Origin: Betaproteobacteria bacterium UBA5216
Lineage (GTDB): Bacteria; Pseudomonadota; Gammaproteobacteria; Burkholderiales; SG8-41
Direction of reading: 5' to 3'
DNA length: 64,000 nucleotides
Assembly: GCA_002412495.1 (NCBI GenBank)
Contig: DHVE01000012.1
Location: 522-64,521, forward strand
Below the pieces are notes generated by a model, which had not been told where the DNA came from, did no database searches, and saw only the letters and a list, made by a program, of their open reading frames with translations. Shown here piece by piece: positions 47,006 to 55,274 of the stretch. Positions within the stretch are counted from its first letter, which is position 1; the number at the start of each line of letters is the position of its first letter. A program made the translations under genes and the position numbers.

Positions 47006-47689
47006 ATGTCCCAAATTAAAGTCATGGCCACCGCCGCGTTCAAGGAGGCCTACCTCGTACTGGTACCGCAATTCGAACACGCCACCGGCCACCAGATCGT
47101 GACGACCTGGGCCACCACGGCAGATATCGTCAGCCGCGTAAAAGCGGGCGAAACCACCGACCTCGCCGTGATGTCGGGCAATGCGATCGATGAATTAATC
47201 ACTGCGGGAAAATTTGCCCAAGGCAGCCGCGTTGACGTGGCGAGTTCGTGGGTGGCGATGGCGGTGCAGCAAGGCGCGCCCAAGCCCGACATCCGCACCG
47301 CCGAAGCCTTCAAGCAAGCGATGCTCGATGCGAAGTCCATCGCGTATTCCGGCGGGCCGAGCGGCGTGTATCTGATCGGCTTGTTTCAGCGCATGGGTAT
47401 TTCCGCTCGGTTGGCGCCCAAGGTAAAGCAGATCAAGGGCGAACCCGTCGGCGCCAGTGTCGCGCGCGGCGATATCGAAATCGGCTTCCAGCAAATGAGC
47501 GAGCTGATGCCCGTGCCCGGTATTGATATCGTCGGCGGCTTGCCCAAAGAGATCGAAGAAATTACCCACTTCGCCACCGGCCGGCATGTCAGCTCGCCAG
47601 TGGCCGGCGCCGCGGATGCATTAACCGCGTTTTTTAGAGCGCCTGCCGCGCATGAACTGATACGCGCCAAGGGGATGAATCCCGCGTGA
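47006..47689 (+). CDS. ModA-like substrate-binding domain protein without signal peptide
   Basis: 227 residues of the periplasmic-binding-protein-like II fold, resembling ModA-type molybdate receptors (TAAFKEAYLVLVPQFEHATG, VMSGNAIDELITAGK, GVARGDIEIGFQQ-like SVARGDIEIGFQQM). It lacks an export signal: the protein starts at what is normally the first mature strand. The AT-rich motif directly precedes it, so loss of a signal-coding part by insertion is conceivable but unproven; cytoplasmic relatives also exist. Confidence 0.8.
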   Translation: MSQIKVMATAAFKEAYLVLVPQFEHATGHQIVTTWATTADIVSRVKAGETTDLAVMSGNAIDELITAGKFAQGSRVDVASSWVAMAVQQGAPKPDIRTAEAFKQAMLDAKSIAYSGGPSGVYLIGLFQRMGISARLAPKVKQIKGEPVGASVARGDIEIGFQQMSELMPVPGIDIVGGLPKEIEEITHFATGRHVSSPVAGAADALTAFFRAPAAHELIRAKGMNPA

Positions 47690-47715
47690 ACCATCGACGA
47701 AACAAGGAGCCCGCC

Positions 47716-48810
47716 ATGACAATCAAAACACTCGCACGCGCACTATTGGTCGCCGCCATGGCGATAGGCAACGGCGCCCTCGCCGCCGATGCGCCCAAAT
47801 TCGAAGTCGAAGCCGCATGGCCGAAAATGCCGGAAAAATGGAAATTCGGCGACGTCTCCAGCATTGCCATCGACGCACAGGACAACGTGTGGGTGCTGCA
47901 TCGTCCGCGCACACTGCAGGGCGATCAGGCCAAACTGGCGGCGCCGGCGATCATGATTTTCGACAGCGCGGGTCATTATCTGCGCAGCTGGGGCGGCCCC
48001 GCGGGAGCCGACAAGGGTTTCGAATGGCCCGAACGCGAACACGGCATCCACATCGATTACAAGGGCTTCGTGTGGGTGGGCGGCAACAACTGCCCCGCGC
48101 GCGCCCTGCCCGGCCTCAAACCCGTGGGTGACGATCAGCTCATCAAATTCACGCAGGATGGTAAATTTGTCATGCAGATCGGCAAGGCCACGCAGAGCAA
48201 AGGCAACGCGGATACACTGAACCTGCAGCAACCCGCCGACGTGTGGGTGCATCGCAAAACCAACGAGTTGTTCGTCGCCGACGGCTACGGCAATCACCGT
48301 GTCGCCGTGTTCGACGCCGACACCGGCAAATTCAAGCGCATGTGGGGGGCTTTCGGCAACAAGCCGCTGGACAATTTCGCGTGTCCGCCGCCGAGCCTCA
48401 AAGCCGTACCCGACGGCCCTGGCCCGGATCAATTCAGCATCGTGCATGCGATCCGCGTGGCGGAGGACGGCACGGTGTACGTAGCCGACCGCGAAAACCG
48501 CCGCGTGCAGATGTTCACCAGCGAAGGCAAGTTTCTCAAGCAATATATCCGACACAACGCGCCATTCGCGCGTAACGTGGCGCTGTCGCACGACCCGGAG
48601 CAACGCTACCTCTACGTAGGCGGTGGCATCGACATCGTGATTCTCGATCGAAAAACGCTGGAACTCGTGGATGTCATCGGCGGCGGTGGATTGCGCGGCG
48701 GCGGCCATCAGATCGCCACCGATTCCAAAGGCAATATCTACGTCGCGCAAACCAATCGCGGCATGCAGAAACTGGTTTACAAAGGCATGGCGCCGGTGAC
48801 GAACAAATAA
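47716..48810 (+). CDS. Secreted NHL-repeat six-bladed propeller protein
   Basis: 364 residues from the ATG at 47716, with an AAGGAG site at 47704. Signal peptide ends ALAAD (about residue 25). NHL-type repeats recur: KFGDVSSIAIDAQDNVWVLH, NELFVADGYGNHRVAVFD, TVYVADRENRRVQMFTSEGK. Likely periplasmic, of unknown activity; some relatives are peptidyl-amide lyases. It is 9 nt before a Bug receptor. Confidence 0.85.
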   Translation: MTIKTLARALLVAAMAIGNGALAADAPKFEVEAAWPKMPEKWKFGDVSSIAIDAQDNVWVLHRPRTLQGDQAKLAAPAIMIFDSAGHYLRSWGGPAGADKGFEWPEREHGIHIDYKGFVWVGGNNCPARALPGLKPVGDDQLIKFTQDGKFVMQIGKATQSKGNADTLNLQQPADVWVHRKTNELFVADGYGNHRVAVFDADTGKFKRMWGAFGNKPLDNFACPPPSLKAVPDGPGPDQFSIVHAIRVAEDGTVYVADRENRRVQMFTSEGKFLKQYIRHNAPFARNVALSHDPEQRYLYVGGGIDIVILDRKTLELVDVIGGGGLRGGGHQIATDSKGNIYVAQTNRGMQKLVYKGMAPVTNK

Positions 48811-48819
48811 ACCCGACCG

Positions 48820-49779
48820 ATGAAACCTTTAATTCGCCGAATAGTGGGCGCGTGTGGCATCGCTTGTTGCACCATCGTCAACGCCCAAACCACCTATCCC
48901 ACAAAACCCATACGCTTCATCGCCATGGGCGTGGGCTTCCCCGAAAACACCGCGCGCGTGGTGGGCAACGAAATCACTGCCATGGCCAAGCAGCCTATCG
49001 TGGTTGAGCCCCGCCCCGGCGCCAACGGCATACTCGCCGCCGAGTTTGTCGCCAAGGCGCCGCCGGACGGCTATACGCTGTTGGTCGGCACCAATTCCAC
49101 GCACGCCGCGAACCCCAGCCTGTACAAAAAATTGCCGTACGACTTTGTTAAGGATTTCGCGCCCGTCAGTGGACTTTCCAGCGGCATGCAGGCGCTCGCG
49201 GTCAATCCGCGCGTGCCGGTGAAAACCGTCGCCGAACTTACCGCGCTCGCGCGCAGGGCGCCGGGCAATCTGACCTTTGGCGCCGCCAGTTCTTCGTCGC
49301 ACGTCGGCGTTGAGTTCTACAAAATGCTCACCGGCGTCAAAATTACCAACGTGCCGTACAAAACCATACCGCAGGCCGCCACCGACCTGATCGCCGGCCG
49401 CATCGACCTGATGATCCTCAACCTCGGTGCCGCCGTGCCGCAGGTTCAGGCCGGCAAGCTGCGCGCGCTGGCCGTCACCGGCGCCAAACGCTGGCCGTCG
49501 CTCCCCGATGTGCCCACCATGCGCGAGGCCGGTGTTGCAAACTACGAATGGACCTTCTGGAACGCCGCCTGGCTACCCGCCAACACACCGCCGGAGATCG
49601 TCTCGCGCATGAACGAATGGATCGTCACGGCGCTCGATCGCCCCAAGGTCAAAGAGTATTTATTCAACGCCGGCAGCAGCGCCTTCGCCACCTCGCCCGA
49701 TGAACTGATGAGATTCCAGATCGCCGAACACGACAAATGGCGCAAGGTAATCGTAGCGGCGGGTGTGCAGGCGGAGTAA
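48820..49779 (+). CDS. Bug/TctC-family solute receptor 5
   Basis: 319 residues with a signal peptide (ends VNAQ, about residue 23). Opens with YPTKPIRFIAMGVGFPENTA, a variant of the usual PGG loop, and EPRPGANGILAAEFVAKAPP. The changed loop may alter the ligand. It follows the NHL gene by 9 nt, so the two are probably one operon. Confidence 0.9.
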   Translation: MKPLIRRIVGACGIACCTIVNAQTTYPTKPIRFIAMGVGFPENTARVVGNEITAMAKQPIVVEPRPGANGILAAEFVAKAPPDGYTLLVGTNSTHAANPSLYKKLPYDFVKDFAPVSGLSSGMQALAVNPRVPVKTVAELTALARRAPGNLTFGAASSSSHVGVEFYKMLTGVKITNVPYKTIPQAATDLIAGRIDLMILNLGAAVPQVQAGKLRALAVTGAKRWPSLPDVPTMREAGVANYEWTFWNAAWLPANTPPEIVSRMNEWIVTALDRPKVKEYLFNAGSSAFATSPDELMRFQIAEHDKWRKVIVAAGVQAE

Positions 49780-49833
49780 GTCGCTGGCTTCGCGTAACGC
49801 GCTTTGTTTTGCGCAAGCGACCATGGAATCATG

Positions 49834-49859
49834 GGCGGCGCGCGGTTGCACGCGCCGCC
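49834..49859. terminator. GC-rich hairpin between convergent Bug and P460 genes
   Basis: GGCGGCGCG (49834-49842) pairs perfectly with CGCGCCGCC (49851-49859) across an 8-nt loop in a 113-base convergent gap. No U-run follows, so it may be a repeat or a weak terminator. Confidence 0.4.
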
Positions 49860-49892
49860 AGACAGTATCACTTCCGCTTTTACAACTTGCCG

Positions 49893-50387
49893 TTAAGGCA
49901 GTTTGACGGGGTGTGTGAAGACCCAATCCCGATCCTTGACCGGGGTGTGACAGCCTATGCATTCCTGCACAAAACTTGCGTCTTTTCCATACGGCTTCTG
50001 TTCTGCGCCGAGCCAGCGAGCGTAACCCCAGCCACCGGTATCCTTGAAACGCTTGCTATCCTTTATCATGAATTCGGCGTGCACAAATGCCACCGGTTCA
50101 GTGGCCGTCGGAAACCGGTCATGCTTGTCCCCCTTGAATACGGTCTTTCCGATTATTGCGCCATCCGGCCAGGGGTTGGTTTTACCTTCGCGCGCGGCCT
50201 TGATAGCCACATCGTTACCAAGCACGGCACGCAAGGTGCCATTATCGCTGCGATGGTGAACGGACAACACGCGCCAGTCCTTATAGCCTTCAGGCAGGGT
50301 GATCCCGTTGGGCGCGGGATCAGCACCCAATGCCGTAGCAGCCGCCAGTCCCAAGCCCGCCAAACCCATTTTGATCAATCCGTGCAT
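49893..50387 (-). CDS. Cytochrome P460-family c-type heme protein
   Basis: 164 residues with a signal peptide (to about residue 22, GADP). Heme is attached at CIGCH (143-147), near the C-terminus as in cytochrome P460/c'-beta. The family oxidises hydroxylamine or binds NO; the heme-crosslinking lysine cannot be assigned by eye. Periplasmic. It is a single gene in a convergent position, not linked to hydroxylamine metabolism genes here. Confidence 0.87.
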   Translation of the reverse strand: MHGLIKMGLAGLGLAAATALGADPAPNGITLPEGYKDWRVLSVHHRSDNGTLRAVLGNDVAIKAAREGKTNPWPDGAIIGKTVFKGDKHDRFPTATEPVAFVHAEFMIKDSKRFKDTGGWGYARWLGAEQKPYGKDASFVQECIGCHTPVKDRDWVFTHPVKLP

Positions 50388-50505
50388 TTTATTTTCTCCA
50401 GATAGTGATGTTCATTATTGTCAAAAAGAAACCTGGTCACGCGTGCCACCAGACGTAACAGCAATTATGCACAAAATATTCCAGTTACCACGATGGCAAA
50501 CATCA

Positions 50506-51489
50506 CTACTCCGCCTTAATCCCCGCCGCTTTAACCACCTGCGCCCATTTGATCAAATCGGCCTTGATGGCGGCGGCGTATTCCTCCGGCAAATTGCCGG
50601 CAGGTTCAGTGCCTGCCGCGGTGAGGCGTTCACGGATGTCCGGCAGCTTCAGGATACGCAGCAATTCACCGCTCAGGCGGGCGACGATTTCCTTCGGCGT
50701 ATTCGCCGGCAGCGCAAGGCCAAACGCGGAGTTGTAATCGTAGCCCGCCACACCGGCCTCCTGCATCGTGGGTATATCGGGCACCGTTGGCGAGCGGCGC
50801 GAACTGGTGACCGCCAGCCCGCGCACACGCGGCGGCGCGAGGTAAGGCTTGGCCGATGGCAGCGCCACGAACATCATCGTGACGTGTCCGCCGATAAGAT
50901 CCGTCACCGCCGGCGCATTGCCTTTGTACGGCACTTGCACCACGTCAAGTCCGCTGACTTTCAGACGCAGCAGTTCCATCGTCATATGCCCCACACCGCC
51001 GGTACCCGAGGTGGCATAGGTTAATTGGCCCGGCCGCGCACGGATCAGGCGTATGAGCTCTTGAACGTTGCGCGCCGGCAGCGAGGGATGCACCAGCAGT
51101 ATGTTTTGCACCGAGGCCATGGTGCCCAGCGGCGTAAAATCCTTGACCGGATCGTACGGCAGTTTTTGCAGGCCCGCGCTCATGGTAAAACTGCTGGTGA
51201 GAAGACCAATGGTATGACCGTCCGGCGCGGATTTCGCGAGCATGTCGGTGCCCACGACACCGGCCGCGCCGCCACGATTCTCAACCACCACCGGTTGGCC
51301 CAGCGCCTCGCCGAGTTTTTGGCCGACCGTGCGCGCAACGATGTCCGTGCCCGCGCCCGCCGGAAACGGCACGATCAGGCGAATGGGGCGCGAGGGATAA
51401 GTCGTTTGCCCAACCGCGGGTGACGCTGCCTGCACAGCAATGACAGCTGCGAGCGCACAGCCAAGAGGGATAGCACGCAAGGTCATCAT
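50506..51489 (-). CDS. Bug/TctC-family solute receptor 6
   Basis: 327 residues; signal peptide ends near AVGQ (about residue 28). YPSRPIRLIVPFPAGAGTDI and ENRGGAAGVVGTDMLAKSAP define the pocket. It lies 2 nt after the SDR gene stop, so the receptor is co-expressed with the SDR and probably the aldolase gene upstream. Confidence 0.93.
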   Translation of the reverse strand: MMTLRAIPLGCALAAVIAVQAASPAVGQTTYPSRPIRLIVPFPAGAGTDIVARTVGQKLGEALGQPVVVENRGGAAGVVGTDMLAKSAPDGHTIGLLTSSFTMSAGLQKLPYDPVKDFTPLGTMASVQNILLVHPSLPARNVQELIRLIRARPGQLTYATSGTGGVGHMTMELLRLKVSGLDVVQVPYKGNAPAVTDLIGGHVTMMFVALPSAKPYLAPPRVRGLAVTSSRRSPTVPDIPTMQEAGVAGYDYNSAFGLALPANTPKEIVARLSGELLRILKLPDIRERLTAAGTEPAGNLPEEYAAAIKADLIKWAQVVKAAGIKAE

Positions 51490-51491
51490 TC

Positions 51492-52271
51492 TCAGGCCGT
51501 GTTGCGCGCCACGCGCCCGCCGTCGATAGTCACGATGGTGCCGCTCACATACGAGGCACGCGGTGAGGCAAGGAACACCACCATGTCGGCGATCTCGTCG
51601 GCGCGGCCCAGCCGACCGAGCGGCGGGCTGTTGATGAGTTCCAGCCAGCGCGCCGCATCGCCGAGCTCTTTTTTCGCCTGAATCTCCAGTCGTGTGCGCA
51701 GACGGTCGGTTTCGATCTGGCCGGGGTTTACACCGACCACGCGCACGTTGTGATCAACACTCGCGCCGCCCAGCGCACGCGTGAACGCCATCAGCCCGGC
51801 ATTGCCGGTGGTGCCGGCGATGTAATGCGCGAGCGCGCGTTCACCGGCGATACCGATGACGTTGATGATGACGCCGGCTTTACGCTGGCACATGCGCGCG
51901 TAGAGTTCGCGCGTCAAATCAATATAGCCAAATACCTTCAGTTCCCAGCCGTCGCGCCAGCGCGTTGCGGTAACCGCGTCAAGATTGCCGGAAGGGATCG
52001 CACCCGCGTTGTTCACCAGAATATCCACGCCCGCGCAACGCTTCGCCAGTTCAGCGACGTTGGCACCGTCGGATAAATCCAGCGCATGGCATTCCACTTT
52101 AACGTTGCCTGCCGCCAGCACGGCGGCCCGCGCGCTTTCGAGATCAGCCGCCGTGCGCGCGGCCAGATGCAGATGCACGCCCTCGCGCGCGAACTCCTGC
52201 GCAATGGCAAGACCAATGCCGCGCGATGCGCCGGTGACCAATGCGGTTTGGCCGGATAGTTTCAGGTCCAT
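51492..52271 (-). CDS. Short-chain dehydrogenase/reductase with atypical catalytic residues
   Basis: 259 residues. NAD(P) binding is shown by GASRGIG (14-20), NNAG (87-90) and the C-terminal LASPRASYVSGTIVTIDGG. The active-site Tyr is Y150, but the YxxxK lysine is Thr154 and the serine position is Gly140 (INVIGIAG). This YIAG-type branch seems to be a family trait rather than a single mutation, from memory. It may still be an oxidoreductase or may bind ligand only. Downstream of the aldolase gene. Confidence 0.85.
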   Translation of the reverse strand: MDLKLSGQTALVTGASRGIGLAIAQEFAREGVHLHLAARTAADLESARAAVLAAGNVKVECHALDLSDGANVAELAKRCAGVDILVNNAGAIPSGNLDAVTATRWRDGWELKVFGYIDLTRELYARMCQRKAGVIINVIGIAGERALAHYIAGTTGNAGLMAFTRALGGASVDHNVRVVGVNPGQIETDRLRTRLEIQAKKELGDAARWLELINSPPLGRLGRADEIADMVVFLASPRASYVSGTIVTIDGGRVARNTA

Positions 52272-52323
52272 AATTTTTCCGGCGTTGCTTCGCGGGAAGA
52301 TACGGCGAAGTGGTACAGTCGGC

Positions 52324-53286
52324 CTACATCCCCACCGCGGTTTTCGCCATCAACAGCCCCGCCTTTTGCAGCCCCGCGCGTATCGCGTCCTTGCGCGCTG
52401 GGGTGACGTTCAACGCCGGCGGGCGCACCCACGACGACGGAATCTCGCCGAGCTGCGTCAGCGCTTCCTTGTTGGCGGCACAAGTGCTCACCGGCGTTTT
52501 CTGCAACTGGTATTCGTAGATCGCATCCATCAGTGGCACGGCGAAGCTATTGTGGATTTCTTTCGCCTTGCGCGCGTCGCCTTCGGTCGCTTCTCGGATC
52601 AGCTCCACCCAATGCGGCGTGCCCACCACGCTGATGCCGAGCAACGCGCCCGGTGCGTTGTGCAGCAGCATGCCCAGCAATGACGGCGCATCGCAAGCCG
52701 CGAGCACCGCGAGTTTATCGCCGAGCGCGTCATTGATTTCCGCATACTTGGACGCGGTGACCGTGGCCGCCTTGATGCCCACCACGTTATGCAGGCCCGC
52801 AATGCGCTCCAGTGACGCCAGTGAATAGGCGCAACCGGTGGCCTCGGGATACTGAAACACGATCATCGGCAGATCCACCTCGCGATCCATGCGCTCGAAT
52901 ACGCCATACACCGCTTCGGGAACGTGGCACAGGTGCCGATACGGCCGCACGTCAAACAACGGCAGCACCAGCAGCATTTCCGCGCCCGCCTGTTTAGCAA
53001 TCAGGCCTTCATGCACCAGCCCGGCCATCGAGCCACTGGCGATGCCCGCGACGAGCTTCACGCCCTTGGGGATCACGCTTTTCGCGGCAGCAACGATGCC
53101 GATGCGTTCTTCAGAGGTCAACGTCAGCACTTCACCCGCATGGCCGCTCACCGCAATGCCGTAAATGCCCTTGGCCGATGCCACGCGCGCAACGTGGTGC
53201 TCGAAACTTTTGTAGTCGATACTGCCATCCGCCTTGAACGGCGTGACGACGGCGGATATCAGGCCGCGAATTTCCTTGTGATCCAT
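52324..53286 (-). CDS. DapA-like aldolase family protein (dihydrodipicolinate synthase superfamily)
   Basis: 320 residues forming a TIM barrel. The Schiff-base lysine is K172 (VGIKAATV), the catalytic Tyr lies in VFQYPEAT (Y146), and the GTTGE-like motif reads SGHAGE near 48-52. This superfamily splits or builds 2-keto acids with pyruvate, or acts on ketogluconate-like substrates. It is not the lysine-pathway DapA by sequence style. It heads the SDR-Bug operon. Confidence 0.88.
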   Translation of the reverse strand: MDHKEIRGLISAVVTPFKADGSIDYKSFEHHVARVASAKGIYGIAVSGHAGEVLTLTSEERIGIVAAAKSVIPKGVKLVAGIASGSMAGLVHEGLIAKQAGAEMLLVLPLFDVRPYRHLCHVPEAVYGVFERMDREVDLPMIVFQYPEATGCAYSLASLERIAGLHNVVGIKAATVTASKYAEINDALGDKLAVLAACDAPSLLGMLLHNAPGALLGISVVGTPHWVELIREATEGDARKAKEIHNSFAVPLMDAIYEYQLQKTPVSTCAANKEALTQLGEIPSSWVRPPALNVTPARKDAIRAGLQKAGLLMAKTAVGM

Positions 53287-53331
53287 GAGTGCTCCTTTAC
53301 GGCGTAAGCGCTAATCGAAAACTCCCCACAC

Positions 53332-53415
53332 CTGTCATTCCCGCGAAAGCGGGAATCCATAAAACAGTCGCCTTTGCACATGCCTTATGGGTTCCCGCTT
53401 TCGCGGGAACGACGG
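53332..53415. repeat. Paired palindromic repeat (ATTCCCGCGAAAGCGGGAAT type)
   Basis: ATTCCCGCGAAAGCGGGAAT (53337-53356) and GTTCCCGCTTTCGCGGGAAC (53391-53410) are each palindromic, and together with flanking CCATAA/TTATGG they form a larger inverted repeat. It resembles intergenic palindromes (similar to Neisseria dRS3) of betaproteobacteria. It fills the 211-base gap between the aldolase and ThDP genes. Confidence 0.8.
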
Positions 53416-53497
53416 GTCTGACATATGACGCACCTTGAAACTAGACGGCCTGCAAATTAAAGCATCAATCCCACGCCCCATCAACCACACACACGAG

Positions 53498-55156
53498 TCA
53501 CGCGTCCTCGCCGTAAAACATGCGCCGGTAGGTGATGTTCACCACGTTGCGCGAAATGCGCACGTCCAGCACCATCGGGCCATCACCCGAGAGAAACTCG
53601 GCAATGCCCGCGCTCAATTCATCCAGCGTACGCGCCACGCGCCCGCGGCAGCCGAAGCCGCGCGCCACCGCGCCAAAATCCGGCGAGCGCACGCCCGCGA
53701 GTTTGGCGTCAAAGCCCGATGCCTTCAACTTGTGATACTCCGCACCCAAGCCCTCGTCATTGAGAATAATGAACAGCAGTTTCAAGCCCAACCGCGACGC
53801 GGTATCGAGTTCCTGAATATTCTGCATCGCGCCGCCGTCGCCTTCGATCAGCGCAAACGGCTTGCCTGCACCCTGCGCCACCGCCATGCCGATGGCCGTG
53901 GGCAGCGTCTGCCCGATGCTGCCGAAGCCGTTGACGAACGCATGCAACGCGCGCGGCTTTTGCATGATCATCACCGGGAACGCAAACGAATGCCCCACGC
54001 CGATGGCCACCCCCACATCCGCGGGCAGGCACTCGTCAATCACACGCGAGGCCTCGCGCGGATCCACCGTGCCCGGTTCGATGTCGTATTCCGCCGGATC
54101 GCGATTCGCATTCAACAAAATTTTCTTGATGGCCGGCGTTCTAAAATTCTCTTTAAAAACAATATGTTGTGACAACTCGGCGTCGATGGCCTGCACCGTC
54201 ACCAGCGCGTCGCCCTGCACATAACAATCCGCCACGCGGTCGTTACCCATCACCACCACCGGCTCGCTGTTGATATGCACGATGCGCGCTTTCGGATACA
54301 GCAAGCCGCCTTCAATCGTGTGCGGATTCAGACTCGCTCCCACCGCGATCACGCAATCGGCTTCTTCAAACAAACCCATTACGGCGCGCGTGGAAAACAT
54401 CCCGGAGATGCCGGCATGAAACTCGCCGCTCAACGATCCCTTGGCAATCAGTGATGTCGCTGTCAGCGCGCCGATGCGCTCTGCCAGCCGCCCCGACGCC
54501 TCAATCGCGCCGGAACGCACCGCGCCCTCGCCCACAACCACCACCGGCTTCTTGCTCGCCGCAATGATTTTGATCGCTTGCGCCAGTTGTTCCTCGGCCG
54601 GACGTATACGCTGCTGGCCCGAGAACAACGTGGATGACGGCTGATAATCATCGCCGTCGCTGTCGATATTCATCTCCTGCACGTTCATCGGATACGCCAG
54701 TACCACCGGCCGGCGCTGCGTACGCGCCTGATGAAACGCCTGCCGCACCGCGTCTTCGGCAAACGCGGGGGACAGCACTTCGATGTAACCCGCGCCGGTG
54801 GCGCTCACCAACCGCTCCTGATTCAACGACTGGTTCTGCCACTCGTTATTAAAATGCGTGCGGCTCGTGTACACCACGATCGGCACGCGAGCCTTGCTCG
54901 CGGCCACCAACGAAGTCGTCATGCGCGTAATGCCGGGGCCGTGCGTGACGTTACACACGCCGACGCGGCCCGTGGCGCGCGCCCAGCCTTCCGCCATCGA
55001 CAGCCCCGCGCCTTCGTCGCGCACATCGATCATGCGCACGCCGGGCATGCTGGACATGACCGCGGCCCACGACATATTGCCGTCACCCATCAGACCGAAG
55101 ATGGTGGTAGCGCCTTCCTTGACGAAGGCATTGGCTACGGCTTGGTAGACTTTCAT
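53498..55156 (-). CDS. ThDP-dependent enzyme (acetolactate synthase-like) 1
   Basis: 552 residues from MKVYQAVANA at 55156; the upstream open stretch is not conserved. Thiamine-binding Glu49 (DEGAGLSMAEGWAR) and the EGDGGAMQNIQELD cofactor motif with NDEG are present, so it is likely active. Such enzymes decarboxylate or carboligate 2-keto acids. A copy of the AT-rich motif lies in frame at about residues 328-338 (LSQHIVFKENFR), an odd A/T-rich patch. It is downstream of an amidohydrolase gene. Confidence 0.88.
   Translation of the reverse strand: MKVYQAVANAFVKEGATTIFGLMGDGNMSWAAVMSSMPGVRMIDVRDEGAGLSMAEGWARATGRVGVCNVTHGPGITRMTTSLVAASKARVPIVVYTSRTHFNNEWQNQSLNQERLVSATGAGYIEVLSPAFAEDAVRQAFHQARTQRRPVVLAYPMNVQEMNIDSDGDDYQPSSTLFSGQQRIRPAEEQLAQAIKIIAASKKPVVVVGEGAVRSGAIEASGRLAERIGALTATSLIAKGSLSGEFHAGISGMFSTRAVMGLFEEADCVIAVGASLNPHTIEGGLLYPKARIVHINSEPVVVMGNDRVADCYVQGDALVTVQAIDAELSQHIVFKENFRTPAIKKILLNANRDPAEYDIEPGTVDPREASRVIDECLPADVGVAIGVGHSFAFPVMIMQKPRALHAFVNGFGSIGQTLPTAIGMAVAQGAGKPFALIEGDGGAMQNIQELDTASRLGLKLLFIILNDEGLGAEYHKLKASGFDAKLAGVRSPDFGAVARGFGCRGRVARTLDELSAGIAEFLSGDGPMVLDVRISRNVVNITYRRMFYGEDA
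54141..54171 (+). repeat. Dispersed AT-rich motif, copy 10 (inside a coding gene)
   Basis: Plus strand reads AATTCTCTTTAAAAACAATA then TGTTGTG within the ThDP enzyme gene. On the coding strand it is read as an in-frame run of AT-rich codons, unlike the GC-rich flanks. Confidence 0.6.
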
Positions 55157-55179
55157 GGTGGGAGATTGATTCGCAAAGG

Positions 55180-55271
55180 ACTCCCTTCCCTTCCAAGGGA
55201 GAGCCAGGGTGAGGATGGGGCCAATGCCATGCGCCGCCCCCATCCCAACCTCCCCTGAAGGGCAAGGAGTT
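55180..55271. repeat. Imperfect inverted repeat between amidohydrolase and ThDP genes
   Basis: Arms near 55180-55220 (CTCCCTTCCC...GGATGGGG) and 55237-55271 (CCCCATCCCAACCTCCCC...) pair with several mismatches. The pattern resembles a common proteobacterial intergenic repeat. It could form a hairpin in the transcript between the two genes. Confidence 0.6.
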
Positions 55272-55274
55272 AAA

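Noticed and set aside
53332..53415. CRISPR-like short palindromes
   Set aside because: Only two units, inverted and not regularly spaced, with no spacer array or cas gene.
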